Origin: Trileptium ribeirensis
Taxonomy: Eukaryota > Nematoda > Enoplea > Enoplida > Thoracostomopsidae
DNA length: 64,000 nt
Assembly: GCA_030248225.1 (NCBI GenBank)
Contig: JASANE010012688.1
Location: 1-64,000, forward strand
Reading direction: 5' to 3'
Positions 46,041-55,800 of this stretch are shown one piece after another (the first letter of the stretch is position 1; every line of letters begins with the position of its first letter). Position numbers and translations under genes: made by a program. The notes beneath the pieces were generated by a model. The model was not told the origin of the DNA. It saw nothing but the letters and a program-made list of their open reading frames with translations, and searched no databases.

Positions 46041-46659
46041 TACTCCACTTCTCATCAACGCAACTATACTTGGCACCCCAGTCACGACACTTGTAGACAC
46101 CGGAGCTGATGTCTCAATCATGTCTCAAGCCCTAGCCGCTCGTTTAGGCCTAGTACCTCGAGACACTAACACTACCCGGATAGTATCAGCTACCCAACAG
46201 GAACTGACAATTAGCGGAGTGGTGAAAGCACCAATTACTATAGGCTCGTTAAGCACCCCCTGCGACTTCCAAGTAACTACCGACACCCCGTACGAATGCA
46301 TCTTGGGTACCGATTTCATGGCTTTACTACCGCATGTAGCCATAAATTTCAAGGACCTCTGTTTGGATTTATCAAACGGAACTGAAAATTGTTCGGCGCC
46401 CTTCGCCGATCAAGGTGATTATCGACCGCCAGTTATTAATGTAGTATCTAGAAAATATACACAGGTACCGCCGAACACAGAACTATTCGTCAATGCAATT
46501 CCCGAAATTACTCAACCGCCCACTGGCCAAGCTTTGTTCGTACCAGACCCCTTCATTAGGGACATCGCCATAGCTCACGCTTTGATACTCACCGGTCAAC
46601 GCATGATTCCAGTAGCCATGATGAACTTTGGAAATCTACCCGTTGCAATACACGCATGA
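45976..46659 (+). CDS. pro: Retroviral-type aspartic protease and start of pol
   Basis: This 227-codon frame has the retropepsin motif LVDTGADVS (D41-T42-G43) and the ILGTDFM motif after a flap region. The ATG at 46027 is a plausible start, and the frame opens upstream in the env tail with a 65-base overlap. Downstream it continues into the pre-RT linker (FGNLPVAIHA) and stops at TGA 46657-46659. The same frame stays readable beyond the stop (QTIGHIETLDD), so the TGA is probably a point mutation. Confidence 0.8.
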   Translation: MTYAADPDKVCPRQLNTMNAGNTPLLINATILGTPVTTLVDTGADVSIMSQALAARLGLVPRDTNTTRIVSATQQELTISGVVKAPITIGSLSTPCDFQVTTDTPYECILGTDFMALLPHVAINFKDLCLDLSNGTENCSAPFADQGDYRPPVINVVSRKYTQVPPNTELFVNAIPEITQPPTGQALFVPDPFIRDIAIAHALILTGQRMIPVAMMNFGNLPVAIHA

Positions 46660-47122
46660 CAAACGATCGGACACATCGAGACGCTTGATGACAATGAAGT
46701 CGAGCTCCTATACGACAGCAACCAGCGTCTACTCCAGCTCGGATCTCCCCAGCACACCAAACAATGTAACCGCATAGGAGTTACACGCTATAATTTTGTG
46801 CAGGTCATAAACGACCAAAAGAAAACGATCGATACAGAACGATCCATACAGGTACTGAGTAAAATCGATTTTGGACAGACCACACTTAACCCCTATGAAC
46901 TGAAACAACTGATACTTACCAAACTTTCAACAGTATGAGGGGAGAAATTTTATCAATTACCTACCCTACATCCAACGCAGAGACAAACAATTTGGACCCA
47001 TATGGTGGTACTTACATACTCGACAGTCACCAACTGACGAAAAGACAGCGACTGCTCTCAAATTAGAAGCCCACCATTATCGCCTCTGCCCCGACACCGC
47101 CATTCTTTACCTACATCCCATC
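46660..47122 (+). pseudogene. pol: Pol linker with RT and RNase H deleted
   Basis: The frame after protease runs to a TGA at about 46936-46938 (KQLILTKLSTV then stop). Integrase-type upstream sequence begins within the next 100 bases. A complete Pol would need well over a kilobase for RT and RNase H between them, and no YxDD or RNase H motif is found on either strand of element 3. The deletion junction lies at about 46.93-46.98 kb. Confidence 0.65.
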
Positions 47123-48070
47123 ATGCCAAATGACCATAGACCTAAACTGTGCGTACACAGACTACTTATACGACAGATACTCAAACACGAACATGACACT
47201 TTATTCGGTGGACACCCAGGTAGGGACCGCCTACTATGCAAACTCAAACAATTCTATTATTGGGAAACCATGGGTAAGGACGTCGATGAATACGTAAAAC
47301 GGTGCGTACTTTGCCAGCGATCTCGTAACCTATCCCAAAATGTTCGAGCCGCGCTCGGAGATAACCCGCTGGCTAGTGCTCCAATGCACCGCATGTTCGT
47401 TGACATATTGGACACTCGGTTTTTGTCCCGAAAGGGGAAGCGGTACGTTATTGCCTTCATTGACCAATTCACTAAGCTAGTCATCGCCGCCTCATTGCCT
47501 GACCAAACAGCTAAGAGTGTAGCTCGAGTTTTCGTCGAAGACGCAGTGTGCCGCTATGGCGCTCCCGAGGAACTAGTTTCCGACCGAGGAGGATGCTTCG
47601 TTTCAGAAGTCATGGAAGCCCTATGCGCTAGGCTACACACTTTTAAGCGAGAAACTTTGAGTTACAATCCAAAAGCCAATGGAGAGATCGAACGTTTCAA
47701 CAGCACACTACTACTCCTCTTAAGAGTGGCCTTATCCGAGACTGACCATACTACTTGGGACAAAGTTTTACCCTACTGCATAATGTCCTACAATTCCGCA
47801 GTACACGCTTCTACACATTACCCACCTTTCATGCTCATGCACGGATTCCAACCCCGTGTACCGGATGGAATCGAGACACAGACTGATTGGGGACGCTATC
47901 CTGGAGAAGAAGATTACCGCGCTAACGTACAACGATGGTTAGCTACGATCAGAGACCGAGCCTATCGCTCCATGGAGTCTGCTAAAGAATATAGGAAACG
48001 TTACTACAATCGCAAGATTAAAGTCCCCGATTATCGAGTTAACGATCATGTGTGGGTCTACCGATATTAG
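47123..48070 (+). CDS. int: Integrase
   Basis: This 315-codon frame, open a little upstream, has a zinc-binding H24-x6-H31 and C61-x2-C64, then catalytic D94 (FVDILD), D154 (VSDRGG) and E190 (NGEIERFN), with 35 residues between the last two. A C-terminal basic and SH3-like region (YYNRKIK, VNDHVWVYRY) is cut by TAG at 48068-48070. Beyond it the frame remains readable (TTPGLSRKLERR, CGPYQI) with another TAG between. The catalytic core looks intact. Confidence 0.88.
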   Translation: MPNDHRPKLCVHRLLIRQILKHEHDTLFGGHPGRDRLLCKLKQFYYWETMGKDVDEYVKRCVLCQRSRNLSQNVRAALGDNPLASAPMHRMFVDILDTRFLSRKGKRYVIAFIDQFTKLVIAASLPDQTAKSVARVFVEDAVCRYGAPEELVSDRGGCFVSEVMEALCARLHTFKRETLSYNPKANGEIERFNSTLLLLLRVALSETDHTTWDKVLPYCIMSYNSAVHASTHYPPFMLMHGFQPRVPDGIETQTDWGRYPGEEDYRANVQRWLATIRDRAYRSMESAKEYRKRYYNRKIKVPDYRVNDHVWVYRY

Positions 48071-48248
48071 ACAACACCGGGACTATCACGTAAACTGGAA
48101 CGCAGATAGTGTGGACCATACCAAATCACTAAAATAATGTTGCTTCTGACTCTGTGTCAAACTCCCAGGACAACCCAATGCCTCTGACCATGTAGTCCAT
48201 ATAAACCGCACCAAACCATGTTACAGGCCACTTAGTAGTTTCCCCGAC

Positions 48249-50522
48249 ATGGCTGATTTACTGAAAGCTGTGCCTCCCGCTTACATTGAGCCTGCGCTAC
48301 AAGAACCAGGAGAAACTATTCTCGCGGATAGATACTTCGCTAGGGAACTACAGGCTGCCGATCCAGAGGCAGTCGACCGGCTACGCCAAGACATCGACGG
48401 CGCATCCGACACAACTAGTGTAGAGATCGGCGATCCTAATCTAGTATACACACAAGCTCAGGCTGACATACATCTCGCCGTAGTGGATCAATTAGCCATT
48501 CAGGCCCCAGCCCAAGGTTCATCAGGAGCTCCGCAACAAAACAGGTTCCTATTTGTGATCCCGATAGAACTCCTGACACCGAATGGCCCGCTATCTCGCA
48601 GGAACTCGCTACACAAGACCCCGCTAAGCTGCCTTATGCGCTCGATAAACCCTCGGGCCCATTCTCTCCAGAATACGGACGACATACTGCCCCAGTAGTT
48701 ACCATTCGGGAACAAGAGCGACCTGTCAGAACTGAGGAACCAACTAGACCTTTAGCTCTGCCAAGTTCAGGTAATGGCCGCTCGTTACGACCATTTAACG
48801 TCAACGACTTGGGTCTCGTTGAACTACTCGCTTCACAAGACCCGGATGAGCCCTCGCCCCATACTCCCGAACCAGCTGTCTCTCCAACTTCGGCAGTAGA
48901 ATACGCTGTCCAGACTTCGCCGCTTACGCCTGCCCAACGCCGCGCCGCAGCGGCTACACAAACTTACCGTAGTCCCCACTCACAACGCTTAACCACTGAC
49001 TCTGACAAACCTCCGATACAGTACCATATTCGTCGCGAACCTCCTGAGTTGCATGAACAACGATATCCGAGACCTCGCCACGCATATTCCGCTCCACCTA
49101 TTCCGCTCCCACACACGCCCCTAATGCCATTAGGATTCGAAGCCACGCTAGAGGAGTATACCCCAGACGAATGGATTACACCGTACTCGACACCTCCTAG
49201 ACCACCACCTACGCAATCCGCCCCAGTTTATAGCCAACCTACAGCAGAACCAGCCCCGACTCGAAAACCCGTACCTAAACCACGTCGGAAACCAGCTAAA
49301 ACCCCCACACCAGCTAGCGAGCCAGCGCCTTCTACAGATTCCTAGGATACATCACCCGAAACTGTGGATTCCCCAACACCACCGCATCGGTGGGCAATCC
49401 CACCCTTACTTTCACCCCTAGCGGAACGTAAAGCTAGGACCCACCTCACCAATGGATAACCCCTGTTGCGTTGTCACCCCTACCAGAACAGGAGACCGGT
49501 ACCCCATATGTTTCTTCCTTTGGTCGTTGGACCACTAGGAGACAAAACCAACAAGCAGAGTGGGAATGGGTATTAGAAGAAAGGAAAAGATTAAAAGATG
49601 AAGAGGCTTGTGCCCAAGGAGAGCTTCAGGATGCAACCGACTTAGTGGAATATTTAGCAGGCCTATCATACAGCACCCACCCTCAGAGGCCCAAACGGCC
49701 GCCGACGACATTGTGGCAGAATTTGTTGAAAGCTTGACTAGGAGACGTGAGGAAAAGGAAAGAGGCAAGAAAGAATCACGTCGACCCACCGAATCTTCGG
49801 AGGGCGGCAAACCCAAACGATCTCGAACACGAGCCGTCCCCACGGTTAGCGAGACAACTTCGACCATGGGCGAGTCATCCCAGGGTTCTTCTATTCGGGG
49901 GAGGAACAAGGCCCCGCCGCGCAGCGCATCCTCCGCCATAGAAGGGACCCTAGCTCGACCCGTCCGCGCTAAAGCTCGACCGCACGTTAGTTGGGAAGAC
50001 TGGGAGGACGAAATACCCTTAAGTCAACACTTACCGGGACCTAGTCGAAGACCTCGCTTCGAACTTGACCCTTCTACTGAGGAAAGTGAGGGTTCCCCTG
50101 AGCTGGGACCTTCTGGTGAAATGATCGAAGAAAGGACAGAGCCTCCCCAACCCACCCGCAGACAACCATACCGACAGGCAAGGGACCGCCGTCGCTGGTT
50201 TGAGGACTATACGCCCCCTAAGAGGGAAGCTCAAGTGGTAGTACTACGCATCGCCCCTCGAGAACCGGTACCCCAACCCCCTAGACCCGCCCGACGAACA
50301 GTACCGCTCGCTCCGCGGACCCGACATCGTGACCCTGTTATGCCCATGAACCCTCCACCTAGTAGTGTTCGTGCTCGGCACGACATGTTCGAATCTTTTA
50401 GGGACATATTTGAGGAGCAGGACATCGAAGACATGTTAGCCGCACATCCTGATTTGGAACCGGACGAGGATAGCGGACAACGACAACTACGACTCGAAGA
50501 CATTGGACTGGAGTTGGTTTGA
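48249..50522 (+). pseudogene. Proline-rich ORFs of unknown function
   Basis: Frames 48249-48698, 48809-49345, 49471-49737 and 49608-50522 encode Pro/Ser/Glu/Arg-rich low-complexity protein (PTRKPVPKPRRKPAKTP; RPHVSWEDWEDEIPLSQHLP). They lie in three frames, so indels have probably split one gene. Position corresponds to the Pro-rich remnants of element 2 just before its NADAR genes. No domain is recognised. Confidence 0.45.
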
Positions 50523-51512
50523 CCTTCCGGACAACCGCCTCGTGGAAGATGATTGTAACGCGGGCGCCAGCCCAAGACTTCACTCCCAGGAACTCGAGCT
50601 CCCGCACCAAACGACCTTCAAGAACCACCAGTAATGGCGATGAATATTATTGCAGGAACCAACAACCGAAGAAATCAATAAAATGGAACAAATTTCGCAA
50701 CAGCGCGTGCCATTCTACACCATCAACTACGCCGCCCCTATCGAAACATTTCTCTCGAAGGGCACACGTTGGCCAGAACTATCCAATATGGCTCCGTTGG
50801 GTCAAACATTCGAACAGTACCCAATCGAATATGCCTACACGGAGCAAGGCTATCAGCTCCTCGTGACCTATCTATTTGATGAGGATCAAGCCAGACAAGA
50901 TATTTCTGACCTGAAGCTGGGAGCTCGAGACATTAAAGCTATTTCACGAAGGAACAAATCAAAATTCCTCGATTCCGAGACAACGGAGCGCCTCCGCCCA
51001 GCCCTACCGCACCTCATGCGGACTGTGCTCCTCGAAAAGTTCAAAATCCCGAAATTCCAAAACGTCCTGCTCGCCACAGGCCTTGCACAATTGCTGGAGG
51101 CGAATCGTACTGACCCATTCTGGGGAATCGGTCTTGGACCGGAAGACATCGCTTTTGGCCGACGTCCACGGCCATGTCACAACGTCATGGGCCGTCTTTT
51201 AGAAGAGATACGGACCTTCATTCGCCACGGAGTTGCCACCTGGCCCAAGGTACTCATTCTGGGCGACAATATGGCCGCACCACTAGTGAAGATGGCCGCA
51301 CCGAAGGGATGGTTTGCCATCGCTTGGCCCGGAGCTAGCATGCAATTCCTGACTCGTCTGGTGACGTGCATTGCGACACCTCAAACCAAGACTATCATCA
51401 TACTTGGCGGATATAGGGCCGCCCTTAGAGCTAAGCCATTCGAAGGTCGTCTCTTGGACACTCCAAGCAAAGTCATGCGCCGCGTGCCCCGTCACATCTG
51501 CTCGTTGGATTA

Positions 51513-54276
51513 TGCGTCGTTCACAGAGATCTGCGTGCACGAAAAGCACACCGTAAGCTATTGCAAAGGCGATATATTTTGTTATATTATTGCAGAGTGT
51601 AATGATTTTCTGTTTTTGGTTCCAGCAATAGCGTTGCGCATAAATATTGATGTTGCAATAACGTTTGCTTTTGGTGCACCCAACAACGAAACTATATTGT
51701 TGTTGCAACATCAATAGCTTGCTCAATGCCATTGTAGCGACAATAGAATCTAACATAAATGCAGCGACATTAGTTTTCTTGTAGCATGTTAGCAATAGTA
51801 GCGGTTACGAATATATGTAACTGCATTATAATGCTAGCTTCTATATTTGCTAGAATAAATTTGAAGGGATCGGAGCGGCTTATATTTGGTACACTACGAC
51901 ACCTACTGGAGACCCGATACCCCAAAACTTTTAAGCGGTTTCCACCTATTATTGCTGATTCACAGAATAATGCGTCCATCTACTCGAAAATTTTTCTTAC
52001 ATAGAACATGTCGTACGTAGCTGTGTTACATAAGACATGTTGTATGTAACAAAAATTTTCCCCGTGTTACACACGACATGTATGTAACCTACATACGACA
52101 TGTCGTATGTAACCAATGTTGCATACGACATGTCGTATGTAACCAGTTTTACATACGACATGTCGTACGTAACCAGTGTTACATACTACATGTCGTATGT
52201 AACATTGCTACATAGAACTCTACGAAGCTCTACTCCTGTTCAATACTGGCACACCCTCCAGATTGATATTGGTGCCCCCTCCAGCTTGATATTGGTCCCC
52301 CTCTTGTCTAAAACATTGTTAAACATAAGGGCCCGGTAGCGCTTTGTTTAGTTCAAAGGCTGTGCTTCTGTAAACAGGTGAATTTGCATGGTCTCTCTTG
52401 GGGCACGCTGCGACCATTACAAGTGACAATATTTTACACCAATTTAAGAGTTGTCCGTAGTCCACAAGAGGCATCATTGTAAAAAAATGCTTCGTATATT
52501 GGACGTTGTGGCAATATACCATTTACAAAATCAGTAATATACTAAATTATAGTCAAGGAATTAATTCAACAGTATCAAAATTCCAGTCGTAATATGAGGA
52601 AATAGAATGTCATCGATGAAAATACAAACCATACTGATTAGTAAAAAATAGAAATACGACAGCAGTTTCTCATAATTTTGGAGTTTAATAAATTTTACTA
52701 CAATCCTCGGAACGGGGAAACCATGAGGCAATTCGCCCGAAATGCCAAAACCTGTGGTTTATACAAAATTTCGCGAAAAATCTCTTAGATATTTCTGGTT
52801 GTGGTACATATAAAAAAGGTGAGAGGTCGCTTTTGGCGAAATTATTTTCTAAGGGGCGGAGCCTGACCGCCTGTGGCCATCCCCACCGAAACTGGTAGGT
52901 CCTATGTGCTGCAAACAGCGCGTAACACCTTTGGAATATTTCGTTTACTGGTTTTTACATTAACACGTTATGAGTTAAATCGGTTTTATAATCAAGCAAT
53001 AACAGTGGTTGCGGTATAATTTTTGTCCCGATCAGTAATGTGCAGAAAACGAACAATGGTCCATGTCATATAGTTCGGCTCCAAGTTTTGAGCCTGGTGT
53101 TTTGGGTATATGACGAGGTGAAATAATAATGTCGTCCACTAAATATCAATAAAAATGTAGAAACAAATAGCTGTTAGAGATTTCTGTATTTATTGGCTAT
53201 CTATATAAGATTAAAGTCCCTTACAGCTATCTGTCAGAGATTTAAATATCAAACATGCAGTCATTAAAGACAAAATCTCTAGCAGCCGTTTTCAAAAAAC
53301 TAAAATATATAATCATCCATTAGATATTTTAGTTTCTGGCAAACGGCTGTTAAACACAAAACTGCCCACTTTTTGCACTCATTATTCTGTGAAACCTGCA
53401 TTATAATGGCCATATCGGCTAAAGATGCTCAATAATGATTGAGTAACAGCTTTCTGTTTAGAAATCTTACGCCATCTAGATCGGTTATAATGGCCATATC
53501 GGCTAAGGATGCTCAATAATCATCATTGAGTATGAGCTTACTATTACGAAATCTTGGGCCATCCATATCGGTGAAGGATGCTCAATAATCAATATTCAGT
53601 GTTAGCTTACAGCTTATGGAATCATAAAACAGTTTTCCTTACTACGCTCGCCTTTTTAGTGATTTATCTTAGGCCCATACACTAAGCCTAAGCCGCGGAA
53701 AACCTATCTCTGCGCTTTTTTCTAACGATATAACGTATTGCCACTCAGGTTACCTGGGCCAACCATATTAAGGTTCCATATAAATATTATATAAGCCAGA
53801 TACAAATAATAACATATCTTTATTGTTGAAACAATAGATCAACTTTTTATAGCAATCACATTAATATTTATGAACAGAAACATGATATTAATTTATAAAT
53901 TCTATTGTCGTTACAATAGCTTCCAAATTTTTATCGTTAATGCAATAGAAGCTAGCATTATATTGCAGTTACATATATCCGTAACCGCTACTGTTGCTAA
54001 CATGCTACGATAAAACTATTGTCGCTGCATTTATGTTAGTTTCTATTGTCGCTACAATGGCATTGAGAAAGCTATTGATGTTGCAACAACAATATAGTTT
54101 CTTTGTTGGGTGCACCAAAAGCAACGTTATTGCAACATCAATATTTATTGGCAACGCTATTGCTGGAACCAAGAACAGAAAATCATTACACTCTGCAATA
54201 ATATAACGAAAATATATTGCCTTTGCAATAGCTTACTGTGTGCTTTTCGTGCACGCAGATCTCTGTGAACGACGCA
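51513..54276. mobile_element. PIF/Harbinger-like non-autonomous transposon
   Basis: The element starts TGCGTCGTTCACAGAG and ends with its inverse, and is flanked by TTA on both sides (51510-51512 and 54277-54279). The terminal inverted repeats are about 332 bp each (51513-51844 and 53945-54276). A TWA-type 3-bp duplication is typical of PIF/Harbinger. No transposase ORF is present. Internal features are a palindromic array (52007-52207) and a roughly 85-bp repeat (about 53395-53605, words such as TAATGGCCATATCGGCTAA). Confidence 0.8.
52007..52207. repeat. Array of a perfect 20-bp palindrome
   Basis: A perfect palindrome centred on ACATGT (arms ACATACGACATG/CATGTCGTATGT) recurs with a period of about 29-30 bases, including partly degenerate copies. 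It lies inside the Harbinger-like element. Confidence 0.85.
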
Positions 54277-54479
54277 TTACCTCTTGAGTGATGGAGCGCG
54301 AGCAGTAATCGCGCCCCCTCCACCAGCTTGGGACGTTGGACAGGACGATGTGGGCACATGGACTAGGGAATTCACCCAATTATTTCAAGACATTAAGCGT
54401 CAATTCACCGACCGAGCACAAAAGTCCGCAATGCCCCACTACCCGCCGGAACTACTGGAATCGGGAGCATGAGAAACGG

Positions 54480-55330
54480 GCCCAGGCGACAACCCACCCG
54501 CGGAACCGCAGGTCACGGAGCCATATGTTGGCTTCCTTAGCAAGTGGGTGGAAAGGCGAATCTCGTAAGGAGAAATGAGTCCTTGAAAAGGGAAATAAAT
54601 ACGGGACAATGATACAAAGACTATGAACCTAGGATTGTACTGTATATATTTATTATAACATGATGTATCTAACCATTATATTACCTTGTGACTATCACTG
54701 TGTATGTTATAGCAAAAGGAGATTTAGGCCACAAAAGCACCCAAATAAATCTTTCAAATACAGGTAAAAAGTCATTTTCCCCCTTAAAATATAGGAGGAG
54801 GACTTAGGGTCGTAAGGACTTTAGGGTCACCACATAACGGGCTAGTGGTGATGCTGACCTGCACCACTACGAGCCTCCTCACCTTCAATCACCATTAAAA
54901 AACCAATACCCGTCACAAAAATAATTTGGCGAACTAAATAAACTAAGCGAAAGCAACAATCGTTCGTGTACCACAGAGTGATACACTGTCTGTATATACA
55001 GGTTAAGTTATTCTGGGGTCTTTTTCTCCTTTTCCTTCTTGGGTCCTCGAGCATTAGTCATTCTGTGCCTCTTTCTTTTTGACAAGGGATCCCGACAGGG
55101 ATCCCGATGCGAGAGAGAACGGTGATAATCAAACGGACACCTACAGACATTATTTTAAACCCGTATATCTAAGTCCGAAAATTCCCATTTAAAAATATAA
55201 GAGATGTAACAGGCCCGCTTCGGCCCTGTCACGAGCGTTTCATGGCTTTCGCACCCAAATTGCTTATAAACGCGTTCCCAAGGGAACAGTTTAACATAAA
55301 ATACCGCATTATATCAAGGGAACCGCGGTG
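54480..55330. other. Gene-free stretch after element 3
   Basis: No gene is seen. At about 55204 a TGTAACAGGCCC...GGCCCTGT hairpin-like stretch recalls the TGTAACAGCC start of the element 2 LTRs but the similarity does not extend. Confidence 0.35.
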
Positions 55331-55800
55331 TATAAAATGTTACATCATATCAGTGACCCGTTTGTATAAAATGTTGTATCATATCAGTGACCCGTTTGTA
55401 TAAAATGTTGTATCATATCGGTGACCCGTTTGTGTAAAATGTTGTATCATATCAGTGACCCGTTTGTATAAAATGTTGTATCATATCAGTGACCCGTCTG
55501 TATGAAATGTTGTGTTATATCATTGAACAGTTTGTATAAGAATGCCGTATTATTGAACAGTTTGTATAAAATGCCGTATCATTGAACAGTTTGTACAAAA
55601 ATACCGTATTATTGAACAGTTTCTATAAAATTCCGTATCATTGAACAGTTTGTATAAAAAAATGCCGTATTATTGAACAGTTTGTATATAATGCCGTATC
55701 ATTGAACAGTTTGTATAAAAGGCCGTATTATTGAACAGCTTATATAAAATGCCGTATCAGTGAATCGTTTGTATAAATTGTCGTACCATCAATGAACCGT
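55331..55800. repeat. Compound minisatellite, 34-bp then about 29-bp units
   Basis: About five copies of a 34-bp unit (TGTATAAAATGTTG...CAGTGACCCGTT) run from 55331. They grade into eight or nine copies of a related unit of roughly 29-32 bp (TTGAACAGTTTGTATAAAATG). The second unit looks like a shortened derivative of the first. Confidence 0.9.

Larger units (their letters stand above)
50650..54472 (+). pseudogene. NADAR/SGNH-like gene split by a DNA transposon
   Basis: The left part (50650-51512) encodes a clear NADAR domain: E65 in TEQGYQLL, ARDIKAISRRNKSKFL, HLMRTVLLEKFKIP, D155 in TDPFWGIG, and N178/G181 in HNVMGRLLEEIR. The SGNH-like domain starts WPKVLILGDNMAAP, with AWPGASM and IIILGG. 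A second start at 50683 (M12) is possible. The right part (54280-54472, RAVIAPPPPAWD...) matches the corresponding C-terminal stretch of copy b (AIVIAPPALRWA). Between them lies a 2764-bp transposon with TTA duplications. The family acts on ADP-ribose or ADP-ribosylated guanine. The SGNH-like part lacks the catalytic Ser. Confidence 0.82.
40005..54479 (+). mobile_element. Element 3: retrovirus-like element with env and NADAR, decayed
   Basis: The plus-strand gene order is gag C-terminus, acidic/nuclear-type ORFs, env, protease, (RT/RNase H missing), integrase, Pro-rich ORFs, NADAR/SGNH gene. Gag N-terminus and RT/RNase H are deleted, stops and frame changes occur in most genes, and a DNA transposon sits in the NADAR gene. 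Copies B and C of the long repeat lie on either side and might be its LTRs, but they are too diverged to be sure. It belongs to the same lineage as element 2, since the NADAR/SGNH proteins share order and motifs. Confidence 0.75.

Noticed and set aside
52007..52207. Regularly spaced palindromes resembling a CRISPR array
   Set aside because: The context is eukaryotic, there are no distinct spacers of constant length, no cas genes, and the array is internal to a transposon.
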